Assembly: GCA_012512455.1 (NCBI GenBank)
Contig: JAAZEF010000066.1
Location: forward strand, 1-36,442
Source: Erysipelothrix sp.
GTDB lineage: Bacteria; Bacillota_I; Bacilli_A; Erysipelotrichales; Erysipelotrichaceae
DNA length: 36,442 nucleotides
Direction: 5' to 3'
The translations under genes were made by a program, and so were the position numbers. Shown in pieces: positions 1 to 8,554 of this stretch; the first letter of the stretch is position 1, and each line of letters starts with the position of its first letter. Below the pieces are notes generated by a model that worked only from the letters and a program-made list of their open reading frames with translations, did no database searches and was not told the origin of the DNA.

Positions 1-865
1 AAGTTGAACCAACGATATCGCTTGAAACGATAGGATCTTCGTTATAAGCATATGATTCATCAGCAACTGATTTCATCTTAGCATTAATGCTATCAACAGT
101 AACTTCACCATTAACAACTGCAGTAAGCATTGTTAAGGAACCTGTAGGAACAGGAACACGTTGTGCAGCACCTGTTAGTTTACCTTGAAGTTCAGGGATA
201 ACTAATCCGATAGCTTTTGCGGCACCTGTTGTGTTAGGGATAATGTTTTCAGCAGCAGCACGTGCTCTTCTGAAATCACCCTTACGGTGTGGACCATCTA
301 AAGTCATTTGGTCACCAGTATAAGCGTGAACTGTAGTCATGATACCACTTTCGATAGCAGCTAAATCATGAAGTCCTTTCGCTAATGGAGCCAAACTATT
401 TGTTGTACATGAAGCTGCACAGATAATTGTGTCATCAGCCTTCAAAATATCGTGGTTTACGTTATAAACGATTGTAGGAATGTCATTTCCTGCAGGAGCT
501 GAAATAACAACTTTCTTAGCACCAGCATCTAAGTGTGCTTGTGACTTCGCTTTAGAAGTATAGAAACCTGTACATTCTAAGACAACATCAACATCGTGTT
601 TGCCCCATGGAATGTTTTTCGCATCAGGCTCACTATAAATTAAAATTTCTTCACCATCTACGGTAATTGAATTCTCACCTGCTTTTACAGTATGAGCTAA
701 ATCATAAGTTCCTTGAGTTGTATCGTATTTTAATAAATGAGCAAGCATCTCTGGGCTTGTCAAGTCATTAATCGCAACGATATCATAACCTTCTTGACGG
801 AACATTTGTCTAAATGCTAGACGACCAATACGGCCAAAACCATTAATTGCAACTTTAACTGTCAT
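1..865 (-). CDS. gap: Glyceraldehyde-3-phosphate dehydrogenase, type I (C-terminus runs off the window)
   Basis: Reverse complement from 865 reads [22 protein letters not shown]...; strong RBS (GAGGAGGAAAAATT-ATG). Missing from the ORF track because the stop lies outside the window. Confidence 0.97.
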   Translation of the reverse strand, partial: MTVKVAINGFGRIGRLAFRQMFRQEGYDIVAINDLTSPEMLAHLLKYDTTQGTYDLAHTVKAGENSITVDGEEILIYSEPDAKNIPWGKHDVDVVLECTGFYTSKAKSQAHLDAGAKKVVISAPAGNDIPTIVYNVNHDILKADDTIICAASCTTNSLAPLAKGLHDLAAIESGIMTTVHAYTGDQMTLDGPHRKGDFRRARAAAENIIPNTTGAAKAIGLVIPELQGKLTGAAQRVPVPTGSLTMLTAVVNGEVTVDSINAKMKSVADESYAYNEDPIVSSDIVGST

Positions 866-892
866 AATTTTTCCTCCTCGTTTGACAAGTAT

Positions 893-921
893 ATTATAAC
901 CCTTCAATAGTTAAGTGTCAA
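893..921 (-). promoter_or_regulatory. Consensus sigma-A type promoter for gap
   Basis: Minus strand TTGACA-17 nt-TATAAT immediately upstream of the gap RBS. Confidence 0.85.
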
Positions 922-939
922 TTGTGATAATTTTAACTA

Positions 940-1860
940 CTATGACTTTTCACTATTAAATAAAGGTCTTTGAAACGCATTAAGCGCTGAGTCTGAAGTT
1001 TTCACTTTTACCTTGTATAATCTTTCAAACAAAGACGGTTGATTTAAGCGAGCGTACAAAGAAATCTCTTTAATAACCAACGCTTCTGGTACTATTTTTT
1101 GAATATCTTCCGCCAAACTCACATGGAGTACAATGGTCTGAAATTGTGATAACACAAAGGAAAGTAATTTTAAGATAGATGCGGTGTCTTTATAAATCAG
1201 TTCATCGACTTGAGCCTCTTGATTCTTCACTTTCAAACGAATTGAAGCTCGTAAATCGCCCTGAGTATCATAGACCCCCACATAACGTCCATCATTGTGA
1301 CGAAGCGTTTGTTTCATCTGTTCATAGTATGATTCATTTCTAATAAAATAACCATTAAAATACTTGGTGTAATATTGATAAAGTTCTAATAATTCACTAT
1401 CAGCAATATTCAAACGAACCCCCGTAGAGTCCATAATCGGTATCATTGAGCGACGAATGGTATACACCTGTTGATAAAAGACAGGCTCAAAATTAAAAGG
1501 AGTCATATCCATTTCAACATCACCAGCAACTAAAGTTAATAGCTCTAGATATTCACGTTCCATTAATACACGATGAATTAGATGTTTCATAAGACCTTCA
1601 TGACGTCTTTCTTCAATCGTATAGAAACCATGAAGAAGCGAAGTTTCAATAATCTTATCATGACACATCATTTGGTAAGGATGAATCTGACAACTCGCTA
1701 AGACTTGATTATTTTCAACTAATACAATGCAATTTTGAGCATCATAAAGCTCATCAAAATAATAATCGATATCCCCAACTTGTTCTTTAGTAAATATTTG
1801 ATGCCAGTGTTGTCTAATGATATCCTTATGAACATCACTCGCTCTGGTGACCTTCATCAT
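940..1860 (-). CDS. GNAT N-acetyltransferase, Eis-like
   Basis: 306 aa ORF; N-terminal GNAT-like region (SLLHGFYTIEERRHEGLMKHLI) and overall Eis-like size and layout. Confidence 0.7.
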   Translation of the reverse strand: MMKVTRASDVHKDIIRQHWHQIFTKEQVGDIDYYFDELYDAQNCIVLVENNQVLASCQIHPYQMMCHDKIIETSLLHGFYTIEERRHEGLMKHLIHRVLMEREYLELLTLVAGDVEMDMTPFNFEPVFYQQVYTIRRSMIPIMDSTGVRLNIADSELLELYQYYTKYFNGYFIRNESYYEQMKQTLRHNDGRYVGVYDTQGDLRASIRLKVKNQEAQVDELIYKDTASILKLLSFVLSQFQTIVLHVSLAEDIQKIVPEALVIKEISLYARLNQPSLFERLYKVKVKTSDSALNAFQRPLFNSEKS

Positions 1861-1862
1861 CT

Positions 1863-2099
1863 TTAATCTACCTCACGCTCTTCATATTCCACATCAATAA
1901 TATTTGGATTTTGATTTCTTGGTGAACTACTTTGATGATGCGTCGTTGACCCATTTCTTGTATCCCACCATTCTTTAATTCTATTAATTATCCACAGAAT
2001 TAAAATCCCTAAGATAATATAAGGTAATAATTGAAACACCACTCGAAAAAAGAATGATAATAAGATAAATAAAAATAATAACACTAAGAAAAGATACAT
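1863..2099 (-). CDS. Small membrane protein of unknown function
   Basis: 78 aa ORF, two hydrophobic N-terminal segments, charged C-terminus; lies within a tight gene string. Confidence 0.7.
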   Translation of the reverse strand: MYLFLVLLFLFILLSFFFRVVFQLLPYIILGILILWIINRIKEWWDTRNGSTTHHQSSSPRNQNPNIIDVEYEEREVD

Positions 2100-2108
2100 A
2101 ATAATCTC

Positions 2109-3041
2109 CTACTCTTTAATTCGATTCGCCGCATCCTCTAATTTATCTAGACGATGTTTAATCCCCGACTTACTAATGGATTGTCCATATTCTAATAGAT
2201 ACTCTTCTGCCAATTCACGCAAAGAATGCTCTGGATACTTTAAGCGCAAATGTGCCACTTCTTGTAATCTATTTTCCATATGATCTAAGCGTCTGTTAGC
2301 AATCAATTTGTTAATATAACCAACTTGTTTATTCCCAGCTTCCATACTCTTCATCTCATTGGACACCTCACAATTATCTAAACGTGTTAGGGAGTTATGG
2401 AAATCACGATGGATTCTCACATCCTCAAACACTAATAATCCTTGATGAGCCCCTACTAACCTTAAGACATCCGATATTTGATCAGAGGCTTTGAGATAAC
2501 CCACAATCTCATGACGTCGCTTGGTAAGTTTTAAATGGATTGAGAATGGTTTCATTAATCCTTGAATAAACTCTGCCATTTCTTTATCTCGAAAACGAAA
2601 TTCTAAATGATAATTAGAAGTCGAAGGATCATTAAGCGATCCTTTAATCATAAACCAGCCACTGACATAGGCTCTTTTTTCTTCCTCACTCATGATCCGT
2701 GACAACATTATTTTGTTTTGATACTGTCCATCACGATAAAGTCCTACATCCTCTAAAATCATTTTAATCTTAGAGGCAATAGTAATCGTTGTCAGTGATG
2801 TCTTCGTAAAGTTTTGTTTACCATCATAGTCAATCTCACAATCAACGCCATAGAGCTGTTTTATTAACTGAACATAGCGTTTAGCTAAAAAGATCTGTGA
2901 AAAGCTCACCTTAAAAGAAGGTTCCAACTTAGGTTGTTCTTTTAGACTTGCTTGAATCATAGCTGCTAATTGAGCTTTAGCTAAATTAGGTTCTAATTGA
3001 TAGCTCGCAATTTCTTTTTTAACATCTAATGAAAATGACAT
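2109..3041 (-). CDS. whiA: DNA-binding protein WhiA
   Basis: Sequence (MSFSLDVKKEIA...; C-terminal HTH LRLKYPEHSLRELAEEYLLEYGQSISKSGIKHRLDKL) plus rapZ-yvcK-whiA order. Confidence 0.96.
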   Translation of the reverse strand: MSFSLDVKKEIASYQLEPNLAKAQLAAMIQASLKEQPKLEPSFKVSFSQIFLAKRYVQLIKQLYGVDCEIDYDGKQNFTKTSLTTITIASKIKMILEDVGLYRDGQYQNKIMLSRIMSEEEKRAYVSGWFMIKGSLNDPSTSNYHLEFRFRDKEMAEFIQGLMKPFSIHLKLTKRRHEIVGYLKASDQISDVLRLVGAHQGLLVFEDVRIHRDFHNSLTRLDNCEVSNEMKSMEAGNKQVGYINKLIANRRLDHMENRLQEVAHLRLKYPEHSLRELAEEYLLEYGQSISKSGIKHRLDKLEDAANRIKE

Positions 3042-4010
3042 TTAATCACCTGTTATCTCGAGTGCTTTAAGAAGATGCACAAAACTTTTGGCAACCAACA
3101 AAGGATCATGACGTACTTGTTGATTTTGGAAGGTTAAAAGAGGGTAACGATAGACAAGATATTTATGGGGCGAACCATCTGTCTTTACAGGACTACTATC
3201 TTCTCTTTTATAAATTTCTTGTAAACTTGTAGGAATAGTATCGCTGGCGATAACGACACCATCTAATTCAAACTGACCATGTTTCTCTATAGAACGAACA
3301 TGATCTTCAATACTATAGAAATCTGTCTCACCCCGCTGAGTCATTACATTACAATAATAAATGACCTTGGCAGGACTTTCTTTAATTGCCTTTTTAATAC
3401 CATCAATAATAATGTTCGGTAAGATACTCGTGTAGAGAGATCCTATGCCTAGAATCACAATGTCCGCTTCATTAATTGCCTTTATGGCTTTTGGTGTCGC
3501 TTCCACATGTTCTGTATAAAATACTTTCTCAATTTGATTAGTACCCTTAGGTATATTATCTTCACCCATCACAATCGTACCATCAATCATTCGGGCATAC
3601 AGTTGAATGGTCTGAGTGGTCGAAGGAATAATATCACCTTTTACATTTAATACCTTGGATATTTCACCAATGGCTGTGTTCATATTACCAAACTTTTGAA
3701 TCAATGCCGTCAGTATTAAATTACCTAAATTATGACCACCAATATCTCGATCGCTGCCCACTCTCTTAACATCTTCAAAGCGATAATCCATCAGTGATGT
3801 CAACAATGATTCTGATTGAGCCAGTGCACCCATCACGTTACGAATGTCACCCATCGCTGGTAAATGGTAACGATCACGTAATCGTCCTGTACTTCCGCCA
3901 CTATCGGCCACAGTCACAATAGATGTTAAATGAAGATTTTCTAATTCCTTAAGTCCTCGTAACATGGTAGATGAACCTGTTCCTCCCCCAATGACGACAA
4001 CTTTAATCAC
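3042..4010 (-). CDS. yvcK: Gluconeogenesis factor YvcK (CofD/UPF0052 family)
   Basis: MIKVVVIGGGTGSSTMLRGLKE... plus SGGSTGRLRD and DIGGHNLGNL motifs; conserved neighbourhood. Confidence 0.96.
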   Translation of the reverse strand: MIKVVVIGGGTGSSTMLRGLKELENLHLTSIVTVADSGGSTGRLRDRYHLPAMGDIRNVMGALAQSESLLTSLMDYRFEDVKRVGSDRDIGGHNLGNLILTALIQKFGNMNTAIGEISKVLNVKGDIIPSTTQTIQLYARMIDGTIVMGEDNIPKGTNQIEKVFYTEHVEATPKAIKAINEADIVILGIGSLYTSILPNIIIDGIKKAIKESPAKVIYYCNVMTQRGETDFYSIEDHVRSIEKHGQFELDGVVIASDTIPTSLQEIYKREDSSPVKTDGSPHKYLVYRYPLLTFQNQQVRHDPLLVAKSFVHLLKALEITGD

Positions 4011-4962
4011 GGATTTTCTCTATTCTACGTCTTTGACGATCGACAACATCACGTTGATTTTTCTCAATATCTCGATGATAAGCCACTAGATTTGGTTTAT
4101 GTTCTGGATGATGTTCAGAGACTAAGGTTTGTTGTGGTTGTGAATAATAATGAGCTAGATAGTCCGCTATGACAACTGAACGATGTTGTCCTCCTGTACA
4201 CCCTATCGCAATATTAATAATCCCACGATCCATTGCTAAACTTTCGTGTAAAACGACATCTAATAAAGCTATCAGTTCATGTAGAAATGGCTTGGTTTTA
4301 ATATCATCTAAGACTGCTTTTTTAACATCCTCATCTTTTCCTGTCAACACACGTAATGCTTTATCATAATAAGGATTGTCTAGGAAACGGACATCGAAAA
4401 CATAGTCGGCATCCAAGGGTATTCCATAACGAAAACCAAAGGATTGAAAGACAATTTGAGTACTTAGATAAAACTTGAAATCAAGTCGTTCTTCAAAGAT
4501 ATCGATTAAGTCACTCTTTGTGGTAAATGTTGTATCGATGGTAACTTGAGCGAAATTTTCATATTCATTAAAAATTTCACGCTCTGTCTCAATCGCACTA
4601 TCGATAGTATTAGCTTGATTGGTAATAATGAGAGGATGAGTACGACGATTGTATTTATAGCGACGTCTTAATTCATCATCTGAACAGTTTAAAAAGACAA
4701 TTCGCGGATTAATACCTTTTAGTTTCTCATTATGAATAAATGAGGGCATCTCAAAAAGTCTAACCCCAATGACAACTTTTTGATAGGAGGATTTTTCTTC
4801 CTTATTCCAATGATTATTAAATTCGACTAAGAGTTCAGAAGGTAGATTATCGATAATTAAATACCCCATATCCTCAAAAATGGACATTGCGGTCGTTTTA
4901 CCTGCTCCTGACATCCCGGTCACTAAAATGATATCTCGTTTATTTTGTGCCAACTTTACCAC
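4003..4962 (-). CDS. rapZ: RNase adapter protein RapZ / YvcJ
   Basis: Walker A VTGMSGAGKTTA and C-terminal IAIGCTGGQHRSVVIA; overlaps yvcK by 8 nt. Confidence 0.96.
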   Translation of the reverse strand: MVKLAQNKRDIILVTGMSGAGKTTAMSIFEDMGYLIIDNLPSELLVEFNNHWNKEEKSSYQKVVIGVRLFEMPSFIHNEKLKGINPRIVFLNCSDDELRRRYKYNRRTHPLIITNQANTIDSAIETEREIFNEYENFAQVTIDTTFTTKSDLIDIFEERLDFKFYLSTQIVFQSFGFRYGIPLDADYVFDVRFLDNPYYDKALRVLTGKDEDVKKAVLDDIKTKPFLHELIALLDVVLHESLAMDRGIINIAIGCTGGQHRSVVIADYLAHYYSQPQQTLVSEHHPEHKPNLVAYHRDIEKNQRDVVDRQRRRIEKIRD

Positions 4963-4979
4963 CTCACTTTATTATATCA

Positions 4980-5903
4980 CTATGAATGTAAAAACTTAAA
5001 GGCATTCTGGGCCGCAATCGATCCATCACCTGTTGCGGTTACGATTTGACGTAACGTCTTAGAGTTCATATCTCCTATCGCATATAAACCAGGGATACCT
5101 GTTTCCATTTCTTGATTCACTAACACAAAGCCTTCTTCATCTGTTATACCTAAATGACTTAAGTAAGAAGAGGCCGGATCTGCCCCAATATAAGGGAAGA
5201 CTGCTTTTGCTTCTAAATCGATAGTTTCATTTGTATTGGTATGTTGAATCTTAATTCCTGAGACTTTACCTAATTCATCTAAAAGAAATTGTTTGGGTAT
5301 ATAGTGTTGAAGAATTTCTATCTTTGGATTTCTTTTCACATTATCTTGAGCTGCTTTATCAGCTCTAAAGACATCACGGCGCATCACAATAGTGACCTTT
5401 TTGGCAAATTGAGTTAAATAAATAGATTCTTCTAACGCTGAATTTCCACCACCGATGACGACCACATGTTCATCACGATAAAAAGCACCATCACATACAG
5501 CACAGTAGGAAACTCCTTTACCTAATAATTTATCTTCATTAGTGAGACCTAATTGACGCTCAACAGTCCCTGTGGCACTGATAACTACCTTTGAAGTAAA
5601 TGTTTCACCTGTGGCACTATGGACAATGAAGCCACCTTCAATCTTATCCACTTTAACTACATCTCCATAGAGATAGTTCGCTCCGAAGGCCAAAGAATGC
5701 GTATGCATCTTCATGGCTAAATCGACACCTGTAATAGAGTCATAGCTAGGATAGTTTTCTACGAGATGAGTTTTAACTAATTTACCACCTGGGGCAGAGC
5801 TTTCTAAGATCGCGGTATTGAGACCGGCTCTTGAGGCATAGATCGCGGCAGTCATGCCACCGGGACCACTACCAATAATTAAGACTTCGTATTGTATATC
5901 CAT
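4980..5903 (-). CDS. trxB: Thioredoxin-disulfide reductase
   Basis: MDIQYEVLIIGSGPGGMTAAIYASRAGL..., redox motif CAVC. Start set at the ATG at 5903 (RBS GGAGCGACT) rather than the track's 5942. Confidence 0.95.
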   Translation of the reverse strand: MDIQYEVLIIGSGPGGMTAAIYASRAGLNTAILESSAPGGKLVKTHLVENYPSYDSITGVDLAMKMHTHSLAFGANYLYGDVVKVDKIEGGFIVHSATGETFTSKVVISATGTVERQLGLTNEDKLLGKGVSYCAVCDGAFYRDEHVVVIGGGNSALEESIYLTQFAKKVTIVMRRDVFRADKAAQDNVKRNPKIEILQHYIPKQFLLDELGKVSGIKIQHTNTNETIDLEAKAVFPYIGADPASSYLSHLGITDEEGFVLVNQEMETGIPGLYAIGDMNSKTLRQIVTATGDGSIAAQNAFKFLHS

Positions 5904-7330
5904 AGTCGCTCCTGTTGTAAAATAGCTGGTAGTTCGCTCCAATTTGTCATCATTGCGTTGGGCATTTCTTGTTCTAAGGGTTCATGATATTCAATATCTG
6001 GATGATAGCCGATAGTATAGGCATTAAAGTTTTTACCTGCCAAAATATCAATCGGTGTATCGCCAATATAAACGATATTATCTTTTTTCACTTTTAATTG
6101 ATTGGTAATTAATTCAAACATTTCTTTATCAGGTTTACTGACTAATACTTGATCACTTCCTACTACGATAGTAAATAGATCTTCCATCCCTATGATATCT
6201 AAACCATAGTGAATCATGTCTGTTTTCTTATTTGAGGCGATCGCTAATGTATAACCTTGGTTTTTAAGTTCAGTTAAGACTTCCTTAGCATTTGGCATTG
6301 GTTGTATCATGGACTCATGAAGTTCTTTATTACGTTTTCGATAACGATCTACCAAAGCACTAACATCTTCATTTGGTAAATACTTATTGAAAGTCTCTTC
6401 TAAAGTGGGTCCGACACATGAGACAAGCTCATCGTGAGTTAGATTTAAATTGTAATCTTCAAAGATTTCAGTGAACACTTTTATAATGATGGGGACTGTG
6501 TCCGCAATTGTTCCATCAAAGTCGAGGATAATAGTTGGCTTCTTGGCCTTAAATAGTTTTCTAAAGAGTCCTAAAAAGCCTGCTAGTCCGACCACTATCA
6601 TTAATATAGAGATCACTTGAGCGATCCTGAGTTCACCTATGTATAGGGAGTCAGTGCGTAAGCCCTCGATAAAGAAGCGTACGACACCATACCACATTAG
6701 ATAAGCCCAAACTAAGTCGCCTTCTTTTCTGTTTTTAGAGTTTCTTAAGAAGAAATGGATTACAAACCACCCTAAAATGTTTAGAGATGATTCGAATAAA
6801 AAAGTTGGTTGGCGATATTCACCATTAATAAACATGTTGTTGGCGATAAATGTTGGCCACCCTTCATAGAATGAAGCGTCGACTACACCACCGTAGGCTT
6901 CTTGGTTCATGAAGTTACCCCAACGTCCTACTGCTTGAGCAATTAAGATATTGTAGACTGTTTCATCCGCAATTCTCATGAACGTATAACCTTTACGTTT
7001 AAGATATATCAGAGCGAACAATACTCCGGCAATTAGACCACCGTGGATGGCTAGACCGCCTTCACGAAAATCTAAGATACGGATAGGATCACTTAGATAA
7101 CTGGATAAATCATAGAAGAGTACATACCATAAACGGGCTCCTAAGACCCCTGAGAATAGTCCACCGTAAAATAAGTCATCGACTAAATCTAAATTGTAAC
7201 CACGTTGTTTAAAATTTCGATACGTTAAAAAATAAGTTAATAATGCCCCTAAAAGAATCAACACCGCATACCAAGCGATGGATATACTTCCTATTTGAAC
7301 AAAGGTTCTGGTGTCTGGAAAGAATTGCAT
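5879..7330 (-). CDS. lgt: Fused prolipoprotein diacylglyceryl transferase (Lgt) and HAD-superfamily phosphatase (PpaX-like)
   Basis: N-terminal ~260 aa is Lgt (WYAVLILLGALLTYF, GRWGNFMNQEAYG, EGLRTDSLYIG). It continues in frame with DFDGTIADTVPIIIKVF...ASNKKTDMI...KPDKEMFE...YIGDTPIDILAG, which are HAD motifs I-IV. Confidence 0.94.
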   Translation of the reverse strand: MQFFPDTRTFVQIGSISIAWYAVLILLGALLTYFLTYRNFKQRGYNLDLVDDLFYGGLFSGVLGARLWYVLFYDLSSYLSDPIRILDFREGGLAIHGGLIAGVLFALIYLKRKGYTFMRIADETVYNILIAQAVGRWGNFMNQEAYGGVVDASFYEGWPTFIANNMFINGEYRQPTFLFESSLNILGWFVIHFFLRNSKNRKEGDLVWAYLMWYGVVRFFIEGLRTDSLYIGELRIAQVISILMIVVGLAGFLGLFRKLFKAKKPTIILDFDGTIADTVPIIIKVFTEIFEDYNLNLTHDELVSCVGPTLEETFNKYLPNEDVSALVDRYRKRNKELHESMIQPMPNAKEVLTELKNQGYTLAIASNKKTDMIHYGLDIIGMEDLFTIVVGSDQVLVSKPDKEMFELITNQLKVKKDNIVYIGDTPIDILAGKNFNAYTIGYHPDIEYHEPLEQEMPNAMMTNWSELPAILQQERLWIYNTKS

Positions 7331-7389
7331 AAAATACCTCGTTTCATAATCTAATCTATTTTACCATAGCTTAGCGAGAACTCACAAAA

Positions 7390-7412
7390 AGAACACAGCA
7401 TTCGCTGTGTTC
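7390..7412 (-). terminator. Rho-independent terminator downstream of hprK
   Basis: Inverted repeat GAACACAGC-N4-GCTGTGTTC followed on the minus strand by TTTTTGTG. Confidence 0.85.
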
Positions 7413-7435
7413 CTTCATATATATAAGGGGAAAGA

Positions 7436-7530
7436 GAGAGCTGCACTTGATATTATCAAATAATTTAGGGGAGAATTATTTTTGTGCAGATAAGCTATCT
7501 GTAGCTTATGTCTATAGTATACAGATAGAA
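7436..7530. other. Structured intergenic element with nested and overlapping inverted repeats
   Basis: CTGCAC(7441-7446)/GTGCAG(7484-7489) enclosing AAATAATT(7458-7465)/AATTATTT(7474-7481); ATAAGCTA(7490-7497)/TAGCTTAT(7502-7509); CTATCTGT(7495-7502)/ACAGATAG(7521-7528). Confidence 0.5.
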
Positions 7531-7585
7531 ATCCTCAGAATTATCGTGTGATTTTGTGATATTGTGTGAGAATGTGACAAGCTTG

Positions 7586-8545
7586 TCATTCTTTAAGTTG
7601 ATTCTGTTTCTGTATAAACTCATACACTTTCTTATCAAATTCTTTAGAGGAATCAAAGCCTCTTTTCTTTAGCGTATAGTCAATAACTGCTGATTCGACT
7701 AACATCGCTAAGTTACGACCTTCTTTTACAGGGAAGATGAGTTGTGGAACACTTAAACCTAAGAGTTCATAGTCCATACTATCTTCAATACCGGCACGAA
7801 CGTATTCAGACTTGTGGTCCCATTGTTCTAAATAAATTACGAAATCAATATTAGAGGACTCCATGACTGCCGCTGCCCCAAACATGCGGGAGACATTCAT
7901 AATACCGATACCACGTATTTCTAACATCCCTGATAATAATTCAGGTGCGAAACCGATAAGGTTATTGTGAGCTCTTTTGACATCGACGCGATCATCAGAA
8001 ATTAAGACATGCCCTTTTCGTATGAGTTCTAAGGCAATCTCTGATTTACCCATCCCTGAGTCACCTGTTATTAAGACCCCTGTCCCAAAGACATTAATTA
8101 AAACCCCGTGAACATTTTCAATTGGTGATAGTTGTTCTTCTAAATAAGAAATACAATCGATCATTAATTGAGAGGTTGGTTTTGATGATAAAAAGATTGG
8201 AAAGTTCTTTTGACGTGCTACTTCTAATAAGATATCGGGACATTGAAGATCCGACGACACAATAATGGCTGGTGTCCATCCGTCGGTAATCATTTCGAAA
8301 CGTTCATATTGAACACTTTCTTCCATGGTTTCAATATAGGCAATTTCTTTGACCCCTAAAATAACGACCCTTTTAGGTTCTGTGTGGTCATAAAAACCGG
8401 CCAGCTCTAAACCTGGTCGATTGATATCAGGGACGATTATCCAACGGTTGAGTGAGTTGTCATCACCTGAAATCTGTTCAAAATCAAATTGGTTTTTAAA
8501 ATCCCTTAATTCACTTCGTACTTCATCAATAATATTGATACTCAT
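7586..8545 (-). CDS. hprK: HPr kinase/phosphorylase
   Basis: Walker A GVLITGDSGMGKSEIALELI and signature EIRGIGIMNVSRMFGAAAV. Confidence 0.97.
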   Translation of the reverse strand: MSINIIDEVRSELRDFKNQFDFEQISGDDNSLNRWIIVPDINRPGLELAGFYDHTEPKRVVILGVKEIAYIETMEESVQYERFEMITDGWTPAIIVSSDLQCPDILLEVARQKNFPIFLSSKPTSQLMIDCISYLEEQLSPIENVHGVLINVFGTGVLITGDSGMGKSEIALELIRKGHVLISDDRVDVKRAHNNLIGFAPELLSGMLEIRGIGIMNVSRMFGAAAVMESSNIDFVIYLEQWDHKSEYVRAGIEDSMDYELLGLSVPQLIFPVKEGRNLAMLVESAVIDYTLKKRGFDSSKEFDKKVYEFIQKQNQLKE

Positions 8546-8554
8546 AATAGCCTC

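Noticed and set aside
4169-4369. Plus-strand 66-aa ORF within rapZ
   Set aside because: Antisense shadow ORF.
7436-7530. Assignment of the structured region as 6S RNA, SRP RNA or tmRNA
   Set aside because: None of the diagnostic motifs of these RNAs could be identified by eye.
7447-7548. Short TTG-initiated plus-strand ORF (ILSNNLGENYFCADKLSVAYVYSIQIEILRIIV) in the hprK-lgt intergenic region
   Set aside because: About 34 codons with poor start context; the overlapping inverted repeats explain the sequence at least as well.
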